Shown here piece by piece: positions 48,169 through 57,265 of a DNA stretch of 64,000 nt. Numbering within the stretch: the stretch's first letter is position 1; every line of letters begins with the position of its first letter. Origin of the DNA: an uncultured Marinicella sp. (GTDB lineage: Bacteria > Pseudomonadota > Gammaproteobacteria > Xanthomonadales > Marinicellaceae); contig CANNAM010000013.1 of assembly GCA_947502595.1 (NCBI GenBank), forward strand, positions 41,524 to 105,523. Reading direction: 5' to 3'. The notes under the pieces are model-generated. The model made no database searches and was not told where the DNA came from. It was given only the letters and a program-made list of their open reading frames with translations. A program made the position numbers and the translations under genes.

Positions 48169-48954
48169 ATGAATCGAATCGTAAAGTTTTATCATGAAAT
48201 GGGCTCACCCCCAAGTTTTTATCGGATCACCAGCCATTGGCTGAAACCCATGTTGTGGCTGGCAATCGTGCTGACTGTTTATGGTTTAATTGATGGTCTG
48301 TTGATGGCACCAACAGATTACCAACAAGGTGATTCTTACCGCATTATTTTTGTTCATGTACCCGCTGCATGGATGAGCATGTTCATCTACGGCATCATCG
48401 GCATCAGTGGCATCATTACCTTTGTGTGGCGCATGAAAGTGGCTGAGGCGGTGATGATGGCCAGTGTACCTATCGGTGCATTGTTCACTGCCGTGACCTT
48501 ACTAACTGGCATGCTGTGGGGCAAGCCCATGTGGGGCACTTATTGGGATTGGGATGCCCGCATGACTTCAGAACTGATTCTGTTGTTCTTATATATAGGG
48601 GTGGCAGGGATATACAGTGCCTATGAAGAAGACCCACGCAAAGCTGCGCGCTTGGCTGCCTTGGTTGCGATTATTGGTTTGGTTAACCTACCAGTGATTC
48701 GTTATTCTGTGTATTGGTGGACCAGCATTCACCAAGGTTCTTCTGTGTCATTGATGGGTGGTGCCAATGGCATCCAGCACTGGGACATGCTCAGACCTTT
48801 GTTGGTGATGGCTTTAGCAACCAAGTTTTATTACATCTATTCCATGCTGGCTCGTGCACAAACTTACCTATTGAAAACAGAACGAAAAAAGCAATGGGTG
48901 CTTGAAGCCATTGATCAACAAACCAATCATAACAACCCTGCAGGAGCCAAATAA
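48169..48954 (+). CDS. ccmC: Heme-handling protein CcmC
   Basis: A 261-residue, six-helix membrane protein. The heme-handling WWD-type motif is present as WGTYWDWDARMTSELIL, flanked by conserved histidines (HVPAAWMSMF). It loads heme onto CcmE. It shares the A of its stop with the ATG of ccmD. Confidence 0.96.
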   Translation: MNRIVKFYHEMGSPPSFYRITSHWLKPMLWLAIVLTVYGLIDGLLMAPTDYQQGDSYRIIFVHVPAAWMSMFIYGIIGISGIITFVWRMKVAEAVMMASVPIGALFTAVTLLTGMLWGKPMWGTYWDWDARMTSELILLFLYIGVAGIYSAYEEDPRKAARLAALVAIIGLVNLPVIRYSVYWWTSIHQGSSVSLMGGANGIQHWDMLRPLLVMALATKFYYIYSMLARAQTYLLKTERKKQWVLEAIDQQTNHNNPAGAK

Positions 48955-49127
48955 TGTTAGAACTTTTTGACATGGGAAAATACAACTTTTATGTATGGGC
49001 CTCAATTGCTGTCTTTGTAGTGGCCTTACTGGCCGATTACCTCAGTGCCAGTAGCCAGCATAAAAACATCAAAAAACAAGTCAAAGCCCAAAATCGGCAA
49101 GTCAATGCCCGGAGAAATAAATCATGA
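48954..49127 (+). CDS. ccmD: Heme exporter protein CcmD
   Basis: A 57-residue single-pass membrane protein starting at 48954 (TAATG overlap with ccmC) and ending at 49127, where it overlaps ccmE (ATGA). The hydrophobic helix is YNFYVWASIAVFVVALL and the tail is strongly basic (KKQVKAQNRQVNARRNK), as in CcmD. It stabilises the CcmABC-CcmE complex. Confidence 0.9.
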   Translation: MLELFDMGKYNFYVWASIAVFVVALLADYLSASSQHKNIKKQVKAQNRQVNARRNKS

Positions 49128-49588
49128 CCCCTACCCGTAAGAAAAGATTGTTGTTGGTATTGATGGTGGCACTGGGTGTGTCTATTGCAGTGGCCATCTT
49201 TTTAACGGCATTCAAAGAAAACATCATGTTTTTTAAAAGCCCGACTGAGGTGGTGGCTCAAGACTACCCCACCAACCGCAGTTTTCGCTTGGGTGGCATG
49301 GTCAAGGCTGGCAGCATGCACCGAGTCCCCGATACTTTGAAGGTACAGTTTGTGGTCACCGATTATGCCGATGATGTGAAAGTGGAGTTCGAAGGCATTT
49401 TGCCCGACTTGTTCCGTGAAGGCCAAGGGGTCGTCACCATTGGACAAATGACCGACAACGGTCTGTTTATTGCCGAAGAAGTACTGGCCAAACACGATGA
49501 AAACTACATGCCTCCAGAAGCTGCTGACGCACTTGAAAAAGGCCAACTTAAAATGTCAGACAACTACAACAATAAGGACTCGGAGTAA
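49124..49588 (+). CDS. ccmE: Heme chaperone CcmE
   Basis: A 154-residue periplasmic OB-fold protein with an N-terminal anchor (about residues 8-28). The covalent heme-binding HXXXY motif is seen as LAKHDENYMPPE. It carries heme from CcmC to CcmF/CcmH. It overlaps ccmD by 4 bases. Confidence 0.96.
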   Translation: MTPTRKKRLLLVLMVALGVSIAVAIFLTAFKENIMFFKSPTEVVAQDYPTNRSFRLGGMVKAGSMHRVPDTLKVQFVVTDYADDVKVEFEGILPDLFREGQGVVTIGQMTDNGLFIAEEVLAKHDENYMPPEAADALEKGQLKMSDNYNNKDSE

Positions 49589-49591
49589 ATT

Positions 49592-51532
49592 ATGTTAGCT
49601 GCTATTGGGCAATTCTTACTGATTCTGTCATTGGTCACTGCGGTGGTATTGATGTTGGTGCCGATGACCGGGTACTTCAAAAACAATGACAGTATGATGC
49701 GTACGGGTCGACCCTTGTCTTATCTGTTGTTCATTTTGACTTTCGCTACTTTTGTGATATTGGTCAGCTTGTTTGTGATGCAGGACTTTTCAGTCACCTA
49801 CGTGTGGCAACATTCCAGCTTGGAGCTGCCTTTGCGGTACCGCATCACCGCCACTTGGGGCGCTCACGAAGGCTCTGTGTTGATGTGGGTTACAGTCCAA
49901 GCCTTGTGGATTGCTGCAGTGGCACGGTACAGCCGCTCTTTGAGTTTGAGCCAAGTCTCGCGAGTGCTGTCGGTTCTTGGCATCATCGCCACTGGCTTCT
50001 TGGCCTTTGTGTTGTTTGCTTCAAACCCATTTGAAATCACCAACCCCGCACCCTTAGATGGTCGTGACCTGAATCCTTTGTTACAGGACTTTGGCATGAT
50101 CATGCACCCGCCGTTGTTGTATTTTGGTTATGTCGGCTTGTCGGTGGCTTTTGCACTGGCAGTGGCGGCATTGATTGGCGGCCAAATTGATGAAAAGTGG
50201 ATCCGTTGGTCACGCCGTTGGACCAACATAGCCTGGGCTTTTTTAACCATTGGTATCATCTTAGGCAGTTGGTGGGCTTACTACGAACTTGGCTGGGGTG
50301 GCTGGTGGTTCTGGGACCCTGTTGAAAACGCCTCGTTTTTACCTTGGTTGGCAGCCACTGCTTTGATTCATGTGCAAGCGGTCAGTGAACGTAAAAATGC
50401 ATTCCGTGGTTGGACTGTATTGCTGGCCATCATTGCTTTCAGTTTGTGTGTCCTTGGCACCTTTTTAGTGCGCTCAGGCAGCATCACTTCAGTGCATTCC
50501 TTTGCCGCCGATCCATTCAGAGGTGTTTTTATCTTGGTGCTACTGGGTCTTTATGCGGGTGGCGCTTTGACTTTATATGCCTTGAGGGTCAATCAATTGC
50601 GTTCCCGAGATGCCATCAATCTGGAATCCAAAGAAACCTTGCTGTTGGCCAACTCATTGATTTTCATCACCGCCACATTCACCATTTTACTGGGCACATT
50701 ATTTCCCATGATATTTGATGCCATGGGCAAGAAAATTTCAGTTGGCGAACCTTATTTCGGCCTGATGTTTTTCTTGTTGATGATTCCTATGGCTGTGCTG
50801 TTGCCTTTGGGCACTCAGCTCAGGTGGCACAAGGACAAAATGACCAGCGCCATCAGGGCCTTGGTACCCCACTTCTTTATTGCCGCTGCATTGACAGTGG
50901 CAGCTTATTTATTTTTTGCGGGTCTGAATTTGCGGGCCACCGCTGGCGTGTTTGGTGGTTTTTGGATTGCCTCAACATCGATTGGGCAAATCATTAAATT
51001 CCCAGGCAAACCGAATGCCGGCTTTGTTGGCATGTCAGTGGCACATTTAGGTGTGGCGGTGTTCTTGTTTGGGATGTCATTGACTGAGCACAAAGACACC
51101 GAAAAAGACGTGCTACTGAAACCAGGTCAAACCACCTCAGTAGGTGGTTATGAATTCACCTTCAATGGTGTTGAACAAGTGGCTGTTGAGAACTACCAAG
51201 CCCAACAAGGCTCAATTCAAGTCAGTAAAGAGGGTAAAGACTTGGTTGAATTGCACCCGCAAAAACGGGTTTACCCAAAACAACCACAGCCCATGACCGA
51301 AGCCGATATATACCCAGGGTTTACCAAAGACATTTATGTTTCATTGGGCGAAAAAATCAATGAACAAGGGGCTTGGGCGGTCAGAATTTACATCAAACCG
51401 TTCATCCGATGGATGTGGTTTGGTGGCTTAATGATGATGGCCGGCGCAGTGATTGCCCTATTCAGCAAACGCAGTAAGCGCCAAGAACAGCAGCAGGTAG
51501 ATCAAGTCATGCAACAACGGTTGGGATTGTGA
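49592..51532 (+). CDS. ccmF: Cytochrome c heme lyase subunit CcmF
   Basis: A 646-residue membrane protein with around 15 hydrophobic segments. The WWD motif is WGGWWFWDPVENASFLPWL, and the periplasmic histidines (HPPLLYFGYVG, ATALIHVQAVS) are present. It attaches heme to apocytochromes c. It overlaps the ccmG start by TGATG. Confidence 0.97.
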   Translation: MLAAIGQFLLILSLVTAVVLMLVPMTGYFKNNDSMMRTGRPLSYLLFILTFATFVILVSLFVMQDFSVTYVWQHSSLELPLRYRITATWGAHEGSVLMWVTVQALWIAAVARYSRSLSLSQVSRVLSVLGIIATGFLAFVLFASNPFEITNPAPLDGRDLNPLLQDFGMIMHPPLLYFGYVGLSVAFALAVAALIGGQIDEKWIRWSRRWTNIAWAFLTIGIILGSWWAYYELGWGGWWFWDPVENASFLPWLAATALIHVQAVSERKNAFRGWTVLLAIIAFSLCVLGTFLVRSGSITSVHSFAADPFRGVFILVLLGLYAGGALTLYALRVNQLRSRDAINLESKETLLLANSLIFITATFTILLGTLFPMIFDAMGKKISVGEPYFGLMFFLLMIPMAVLLPLGTQLRWHKDKMTSAIRALVPHFFIAAALTVAAYLFFAGLNLRATAGVFGGFWIASTSIGQIIKFPGKPNAGFVGMSVAHLGVAVFLFGMSLTEHKDTEKDVLLKPGQTTSVGGYEFTFNGVEQVAVENYQAQQGSIQVSKEGKDLVELHPQKRVYPKQPQPMTEADIYPGFTKDIYVSLGEKINEQGAWAVRIYIKPFIRWMWFGGLMMMAGAVIALFSKRSKRQEQQQVDQVMQQRLGL

Positions 51533-52062
51533 TGAAGAAGGTATTGATTGCATTGTTGCCGTTAACTGTATTTTTTGGGCTGATTGCCTTGTTGTTTGTA
51601 AACTTGAGCACCCACACAGAAGTATTGCCATCGCCTTTGATTGGTAAATCAGTGCCTGAGTTTGAACACCAAACCTTGTTCAGCCAACAAACCCGAACCC
51701 AAGATGATTTCAAAGGTGAACCTTGGTTGCTCAATGTGTTTGGTAGTTGGTGCCCCAGCTGCCAATACGAGCACCCTTTGGTCAATGCACTGGCAGAATC
51801 AGGACGCATCAAAGTGGTCGGCCTGAACTGGAAAGACGAAACTGAAGACGCCATCCGCTGGTTGAATCGTTGGGGCAACCCCTACCATGAAATCATGGTT
51901 GACTATGTAGGCAGCACCGCGATTAACTTAGGCGTTTACGGTGCACCTGAGACCTTTTTAATAGACGCCAATGGCACCATTGTTTATAAACGAGCTGGGG
52001 TTTTGACCGAAGAAATCATCCAACAAGAACTGTTACCAATGATTGATAAAATATCACTATGA
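51532..52062 (+). CDS. ccmG: Thiol:disulfide interchange protein CcmG/DsbE
   Basis: About 176 residues, membrane-anchored thioredoxin fold. The active site is FGSWCPSCQYEHP, and the anchor is at about residues 5-24. It reduces apocytochrome CXXCH cysteines. The ATG at 51532 is used; the in-frame GTG one codon earlier is less likely. Confidence 0.95.
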   Translation: MKKVLIALLPLTVFFGLIALLFVNLSTHTEVLPSPLIGKSVPEFEHQTLFSQQTRTQDDFKGEPWLLNVFGSWCPSCQYEHPLVNALAESGRIKVVGLNWKDETEDAIRWLNRWGNPYHEIMVDYVGSTAINLGVYGAPETFLIDANGTIVYKRAGVLTEEIIQQELLPMIDKISL

Positions 52063-52457
52063 GCAAATACTTAACAACTTTATTATTCCTCTCCCTGATG
52101 CTGGTGCCAGCCACTGGCTTGGGTATAGAAGTTTATGACTTTGAAACGGCAGAACAAGAAGCCCTGTACCAAGATTTGGCCAAAGAATTGCGCTGTTTGG
52201 TCTGTCAAAATCAAAACCTCGCCGATTCTGATGCTGGTCTGGCCAAAGACCTTAAAGACCAAGTGGCGGCTTTTGTAATTGCCGGACAGGATGGTGAAAC
52301 CATCAAACAATACATGGTAGACCGCTATGGCGATTTCGTTACATATGATCCGCCAATGAATGCCAGTACAATTTTTCTGTGGTTCTCACCTTTGGTGGTG
52401 CTGCTGATAGGTGCGGCTATTTTAATTACTCACATCAGGAAAAATAACCATGAGTGA
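52059..52457 (+). CDS. ccmH: Cytochrome c maturation protein CcmH
   Basis: A 132-residue protein with a signal peptide, the redox motif LRCLVCQNQNLADSDA and a C-terminal membrane helix. This is the short form (CcmL type), with the TPR part encoded separately as ccmI. It overlaps ccmG by 4 bases and ccmI by 8. Confidence 0.95.
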   Translation: MSKYLTTLLFLSLMLVPATGLGIEVYDFETAEQEALYQDLAKELRCLVCQNQNLADSDAGLAKDLKDQVAAFVIAGQDGETIKQYMVDRYGDFVTYDPPMNASTIFLWFSPLVVLLIGAAILITHIRKNNHE

Positions 52458-53595
52458 ATTGATCATCTATGCCAGTATATTGCTGTTGAGCATGGTGCTA
52501 TTTTATGTTTGGTACCGGCGCCAAGGTCAGGCATCCGAAAAGCAATGGCTGTTACAACAAATCAACCAAAGCAATGGTCCAGAGCAACAACAGTATGTGG
52601 ATGCCTTAAATCAACTGAACAACAGTGCACCAAGTAACATGAAAGTTACGTTGTGGATAGGGTTGATGATTATACCGGCCACATTAGCCATTGATTACAT
52701 CTGGTTCCACGACATTCCAATAGACCAAAGGTTTGCCCAAACAAGTGGCAGCAGTGATGGGTCACAAACCCCGGATCTGGCCACCGCCATCCAACAACTG
52801 GAACAAAAACTGGCAGATGACCCTGACAATTTAGAAGGCCAATTGCTCTACGGGCTCACCATGATGTCAACCCAAAACTATGCGGCCGCAGTAGATGCTT
52901 ACAAAAAAGCCAACCAGCTTGACCCCAACAATGCCGATATTTTAACTGAATTGGCTGAATCCATAGCTTTTAAAAACAACACCGGCAGTTTCTTAGGCGA
53001 ACCAGAACAGTATTTATCTCAAGCCATTGCCATCAACCCCAAGCAACAAAAAGCCATGTGGCTACAAGGCATTGTGCTGTTTGAAAACCTTGATTACCAA
53101 CAAGCTGAAAGCATCTGGACTGACCTACTCAGCATGGTAGACAGCCCCAATATCCAAGCCACCATCCGCAAACAAATCAACCAAGCACGCCAAGCCCAAA
53201 ACAAACCAAACTTAGACACTGCCCCAGCTACCAGCCAAGCGCAAGCCGCAAGCCCTGAAGGGTATTTGGTGGTCATAACTGCCGATGAAGCCGTTAAAAA
53301 CCTGCCGTTGGACCCATCAGCACGGATATTTGTTTATGCCAAGCAAGTCAACGGTCCACCCATGCCAGTTGCTGCTGTGCCAATAAGCCAACCATTCAAT
53401 TGGCCCATTTCCGTGCGCATCAACGATGCCAACAGCTTAACTGCAGAGCGTAAACTCAGTCAGTTTGATCAGTTGGAATTCTCAGCCAAGCTCAGCATGT
53501 CAGGCAATGCCTCGCCAGCAGCTGATGACGTCAGCAGTGACCTCAAAGTAGCAGGTAAGCAAACCAAAAACATCCAGCTCAAGTTGATCCAATAG
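52450..53595 (+). CDS. ccmI: Cytochrome c maturation TPR protein CcmI
   Basis: A 381-residue protein with two N-terminal membrane helices (about residues 4-20 and 60-80), a TPR segment at about 105-255 (YAAAVDAYKKANQLDPNNAD) and a C-terminal periplasmic domain. It acts as the apocytochrome chaperone for CcmF/CcmH. Last gene of the operon. Confidence 0.9.
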   Translation: MSELIIYASILLLSMVLFYVWYRRQGQASEKQWLLQQINQSNGPEQQQYVDALNQLNNSAPSNMKVTLWIGLMIIPATLAIDYIWFHDIPIDQRFAQTSGSSDGSQTPDLATAIQQLEQKLADDPDNLEGQLLYGLTMMSTQNYAAAVDAYKKANQLDPNNADILTELAESIAFKNNTGSFLGEPEQYLSQAIAINPKQQKAMWLQGIVLFENLDYQQAESIWTDLLSMVDSPNIQATIRKQINQARQAQNKPNLDTAPATSQAQAASPEGYLVVITADEAVKNLPLDPSARIFVYAKQVNGPPMPVAAVPISQPFNWPISVRINDANSLTAERKLSQFDQLEFSAKLSMSGNASPAADDVSSDLKVAGKQTKNIQLKLIQ

Positions 53596-53623
53596 TAAAG
53601 CATATCAGTCAATCTTTTAATTA

Positions 53624-53657
53624 CCAGGCAGTGAAAAACAAGCGCCACACTGCCTGG
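53624..53657 (+). terminator. Hairpin at the end of the ccm operon
   Basis: A perfect 10-base inverted repeat (CCAGGCAGTG 53624-53633, complement 53648-53657) with a 14-base loop, 28 bases after ccmI. There is no T-run, so its efficiency as a terminator is uncertain. Confidence 0.45.
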
Positions 53658-53891
53658 CGTTGGCTTCATACAAAGCTGTAAAATCACAGATTAAATGGTT
53701 CATCTTTAAACCAAAATTGGACTTTCAAAACGACCATAAACCCATTAAAAACTGACAATTTTTGGTGGTTTAAACATTTATCTAAGCAATCTAAACTATT
53801 CGTGCCAAACACCGCACACTTATTACACATTTTTTTGCATTTACTGTGATTATTCATTAAGATAATCACAGGTTAAAAAACTAGAGTAATT

Positions 53892-54254
53892 ATGGCGAGA
53901 ATATTAATCATTGATGATTCCCCTTCACAGTTGTATGGAATGCAGAAAATTGTGGAAAAATTGGGTCATGAGACGTTGCTTACTGAAGACGGTAAAGAAG
54001 GCATTCAAATTGCCAGAGAGCAGTTACCTGACTTGATTTTAATGGATGTGGTTATGCCCGATTTGAACGGTTTTCAAGCCACCCGAAAAATCAGCAAGGA
54101 CGAAAGAACGGCCCACATTCCCATCATCATTGTCACCACCAAAAAATTAGAAACTGATCGTGTTTGGGGACTGCGTCAGGGTGCCAAAGAATATTTAGTG
54201 AAGCCAGTGACCGAAAAAGCTTTGAAAGAAGTTTTGAGCAACCACTTAAGCTGA
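53892..54254 (+). CDS. pilH: PilH-like single-domain response regulator
   Basis: A 120-residue receiver. The phosphoacceptor Asp is in LILMDVVMPDLNGFQATRK, the acidic pocket is IIDDSPSQ, and the conserved Lys is in YLVKPVTEK. The MARILIIDDSPSQLYGMQKI and VWGLRQGAKEYL regions look very close to Pseudomonas PilH, which acts in twitching motility. pilG/pilI/pilJ are not adjacent here. Other CheY-like proteins are possible. Confidence 0.8.
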   Translation: MARILIIDDSPSQLYGMQKIVEKLGHETLLTEDGKEGIQIAREQLPDLILMDVVMPDLNGFQATRKISKDERTAHIPIIIVTTKKLETDRVWGLRQGAKEYLVKPVTEKALKEVLSNHLS

Positions 54255-54273
54255 TTGTTTTTAAACACTGATG

Positions 54274-54855
54274 TTAGAGACCACCAGTAAAACCTGGTGG
54301 TTTTTTTTGTCCGCTGACTTCACCCATAAACTGGCGGTAGTACTTTAATTCCTTAATTGACTCCTCAACATCAGCCAACGCCAAATGCTGACCTGTTTTA
54401 CTGAAGCCATTCAACAACTGTGGATTCCACCGCCTGATCAATTCCTTGATTGAGCTGACATCTATTTGTCGGTAGTGAAAATAGTTTTCAAGTTTTGGCA
54501 TCGACTTGGCCAAAAAACGACGGTCTTGACAGATACTGTTACCACACATGGGCGAGGAATGAATTGGCACATGTTCTTGTAAAAACTCGATGGTCAATCG
54601 TTCTGCTTCGCGCACCGAGATATCAGATTCCAGCACCCGCTTCCATAAACCAGAATTGGTGTGGTGTTCAGTATTCCAATCATCCATAGCCAGCAACACT
54701 TGCTCACTTTGATGCACAGCCAAACTGGGACCTTCAGCAACAATTTCCAGTTCTTGATCGGTCACTATGGTGGCTATTTCAATGATGCGATCCTTGATTG
54801 GGTCCAAACCGGTCATTTCTAAATCAATCCAGATTAAATGGCTGCTATTACTCAT
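54274..54855 (-). CDS. orn: Oligoribonuclease
   Basis: A 193-residue DEDDh exonuclease. Exo I is [20 protein letters not shown], and the Exo III region contains [14 protein letters not shown]. It degrades 2-5-mer RNAs, including pGpG, the breakdown product of c-di-GMP, which links it to the GGDEF/EAL proteins. Divergent from rsgA, as in many gammaproteobacteria. Confidence 0.96.
   Translation of the reverse strand: MSNSSHLIWIDLEMTGLDPIKDRIIEIATIVTDQELEIVAEGPSLAVHQSEQVLLAMDDWNTEHHTNSGLWKRVLESDISVREAERLTIEFLQEHVPIHSSPMCGNSICQDRRFLAKSMPKLENYFHYRQIDVSSIKELIRRWNPQLLNGFSKTGQHLALADVEESIKELKYYRQFMGEVSGQKKPPGFTGGL
54281..54308 (+). terminator. pilH-like terminator overlapping the orn 3' end
   Basis: Stem CCACCAG (54281-54287) and CTGGTGG (54294-54300) with a 6-base loop and eight T residues (54301-54308). 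It lies 26 bases after the pilH-like stop. The same bases encode the last residues of orn on the opposite strand. Confidence 0.85.
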
Positions 54856-54954
54856 GTACTTTGTTCCTAGTCAATTGTTTAATTTCTGCGCTTATTTTAC
54901 CTTGAAGCAATCTGCTTTGTTGGATTAATACAGTAATTCAGTTACCATTAGCGC

Positions 54955-55833
54955 ATGTCAGAACTCTACCGCGTCACATCAACTCAAAAAACCACAGCTG
55001 GTTTGTTACATTGCACTGAGCACACCCACATCAACGCATTTTTTGCGCGTAAAATGAAACCCATATGTGGTGACATAGTTGAGGTTGAAGCCTCAAAATC
55101 CGAATACATCATCAGCAAAATCCAAAAACGCTTCAACAGTTTTTGCCGCGCCGATAACCGCGGGCGTAAACAACACATTGCTGCCAACGTGGACCAAATC
55201 ATGATCGTTATGGCGGTAGAACCCTTCCCTACCAGAGACATTTTGAACCGCTATTTGGTCACCGCTGAACACGAATACATTGAACCCATACTGGTATTCA
55301 ATAAGTCAGACATTGATTCCAAAGTGTTTATCAGCATCATCAACCAATATGAAAAGTTGGGTTACAAAGTGTTCAAGACCACCCACCATGACAAAGATTC
55401 CATCAACGCGATCAAACCGCTACTACAAGACAAAACCACGGTCATTGTTGGCCAGTCTGGAGTCGGTAAATCATCAATAACGCGCGTCATGATGCCCTCG
55501 GTGGTGTTAAAAACTGGCAAATTATCAGACAAAACCGGTAAAGGTGCTCACACCACCAGTGTGACACAAATGTATTACGATGCACCATTGAACGCCAACA
55601 TCATTGATTCACCAGGGGTTTGGGAATATGGTTTATGGGTCATGTCACCACATGAGATTGCTGGCGGGTTCCGTGAATTTCAAAGTTACCTGGGCCAATG
55701 CAAATTCAGCAATTGCACCCATATCCATGAACCACAATGCGCCATCATGCAAGCGGTCAAGCAAGGCCAGATACGGGAAAACCGTTACACCTCCTATTTG
55801 CGAATTGTTGACTCTATGAAGTATTGGATGTAG
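54955..55833 (+). CDS. rsgA: Ribosome small subunit-dependent GTPase RsgA
   Basis: A 292-residue circularly permuted GTPase: the order is G4 (VFNKSD), G1 (GQSGVGKSS), then G3 (DSPGVWEYG). An N-terminal OB fold precedes these, and a C-terminal zinc finger uses CKFSNCTHIHEPQC. It promotes late 30S maturation. Slightly short for the family but complete. Confidence 0.95.
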   Translation: MSELYRVTSTQKTTAGLLHCTEHTHINAFFARKMKPICGDIVEVEASKSEYIISKIQKRFNSFCRADNRGRKQHIAANVDQIMIVMAVEPFPTRDILNRYLVTAEHEYIEPILVFNKSDIDSKVFISIINQYEKLGYKVFKTTHHDKDSINAIKPLLQDKTTVIVGQSGVGKSSITRVMMPSVVLKTGKLSDKTGKGAHTTSVTQMYYDAPLNANIIDSPGVWEYGLWVMSPHEIAGGFREFQSYLGQCKFSNCTHIHEPQCAIMQAVKQGQIRENRYTSYLRIVDSMKYWM

Positions 55834-55843
55834 TTAAACCCAA

Positions 55844-56281
55844 CTACTCGCCGATGTCTTCATGCCAAAGTTCAGGCTTGTCGCGGATGAACTCACTCAT
55901 TAAATCAATACAAGTTTGGTTGTTCAATACCTCCAGTTTAACGCCTCGAGATTTCAGGTAGTCTTCAGGCCCTTGAAAAGTACTGTTCTCACCCACCACA
56001 ATGTGCGGTACACCATACAACAAAGCAGTGCCACTGCACATGTCACAAGGCGATAAGGTTGAATACAAAGTGGCGCGTTTATAATCTGCGGCTTTGATTC
56101 TGCCGGCATTTTCAAAACAGTCCATTTCAGCATGCAGCACTGCACTGCCTTTTTGTACCCTTTGGTTGTGCCCTCGGCCGACAATCTTGCCATCAATGAC
56201 CAGTACAGAGCCAATCGGAATGCCACCGCTGGCCAAGCCTTTTTTGGCTTCTTCAATCGCTGCTTGCATGAATTCATCCAT
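55844..56281 (-). CDS. Cytosine deaminase, yeast Fcy1 type
   Basis: A 145-residue zinc deaminase. The zinc/catalytic motifs are LHAEMDCFENAGR and TLSPCDMCSGTALLYGVP. GGIPIGSVLVIDG, VGRGHNQRVQKGSAVLH and the C-terminal FIRDKPELWHEDIGE closely follow yeast cytosine deaminase. It differs from the large E. coli CodA, which has a different fold. Expected reaction: cytosine to uracil in pyrimidine salvage. A related base deaminase is possible. Confidence 0.82.
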   Translation of the reverse strand: MDEFMQAAIEEAKKGLASGGIPIGSVLVIDGKIVGRGHNQRVQKGSAVLHAEMDCFENAGRIKAADYKRATLYSTLSPCDMCSGTALLYGVPHIVVGENSTFQGPEDYLKSRGVKLEVLNNQTCIDLMSEFIRDKPELWHEDIGE

Positions 56282-56403
56282 TTAAATTACCTAATCAGTT
56301 ATATTTAACAATGATTTTAACTGAAGCAACAAACAAATGCATAGGCAAAATTTCAAGCGCAGATGATGTTCCAGCCAGCGCTTGAAAATGTTAAAATAAT
56401 GGC

Positions 56404-56976
56404 ATGAACATTAAATTTTGTAACCAGTGTGGCCATGAAGTTAAATACCAAATCCCTGCTGGTGATAACACCCCCCGAGCCATTTGCCAAAGCTGTTATT
56501 TTATACAGTATGAAAACCCCAAAATCGTCAACGCCTGTATCATTGAACACGAAGGTAAAATTTTACTTGGCAAGCGCACCATCGAACCCAGAGCGGGTTT
56601 TTGGAATGTGCCCGCTGGATTCATGGAGAACGGTGAAGCCACACGCTCCGGCGCCATTCGTGAAGTCAAAGAAGAGGTGTTGGCTGACTTAAAAAACGTC
56701 ACCCTTTTTGGCGTGTATAACATCATTCAGCGCAACCAAGTGCACGTTTATTTCAGGGCTGAATTGGCCCATGATCATTACGGTGCGGGTGCAGAGACAT
56801 CGGCTGCCAAGCTATTTGCCCCAGAGGACATCCCCTGGGACCAAGTGGCATTCCCAGTTGGTATTACGGCCTTGAAACGCTACATCAAAGAAATGCCCTC
56901 TGGCGAGTTCAGTATCAAAGAAGAAGACATCATCATTGATTACGAACTATTAAAACAATACGACATGCCTGATTGA
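56404..56976 (+). CDS. Zinc-ribbon Nudix hydrolase
   Basis: A 190-residue protein. An N-terminal zinc ribbon (CNQCGHEV and AICQSC) is followed by a Nudix box GFMENGEATRSGAIREVKEE. The Nudix glycine near the end of the box is replaced, as in some related hydrolases. Members hydrolyse ADP-ribose or NADH-like nucleotides. It is followed 34 bases later by the S4 gene. Confidence 0.85.
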   Translation: MNIKFCNQCGHEVKYQIPAGDNTPRAICQSCYFIQYENPKIVNACIIEHEGKILLGKRTIEPRAGFWNVPAGFMENGEATRSGAIREVKEEVLADLKNVTLFGVYNIIQRNQVHVYFRAELAHDHYGAGAETSAAKLFAPEDIPWDQVAFPVGITALKRYIKEMPSGEFSIKEEDIIIDYELLKQYDMPD

Positions 56977-57010
56977 GTATAATGCCCACATTCAACAACC
57001 AACAGCAAGC

Positions 57011-57232
57011 ATGACGACCATTGAAATCAACCGCGAACCCGTAGAACTGTACAAAATCCTTAAATTTGAAGGCTTGGTAGGCACTGGTGGTGAAGCCAAG
57101 CTGGTGATTGATGAGGGCTTGGTTAAAGTCAATGGCAAGGTCGAACTTCGCCGCCGCAATAAAATCAAATCAGGTGATGTGATTGAATTTATGGAAACCG
57201 AATACACCGTGGTTTTGAACGAAGCCGCTTAA
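57011..57232 (+). CDS. S4-domain RNA-binding protein (YbcJ-like)
   Basis: A 73-residue protein that is almost entirely an S4 domain (LVGTGGEAKLVIDEGLVKVN, then ELRRRNKIKSGDVI). The architecture matches YbcJ of E. coli, a presumed RNA-binding protein of unknown target. An AAGCATG context leaves a weak ribosome-binding site. Confidence 0.85.
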   Translation: MTTIEINREPVELYKILKFEGLVGTGGEAKLVIDEGLVKVNGKVELRRRNKIKSGDVIEFMETEYTVVLNEAA

Positions 57233-57265
57233 ACTGCAGCACTGAGACAATAACACAGCAGCTCA

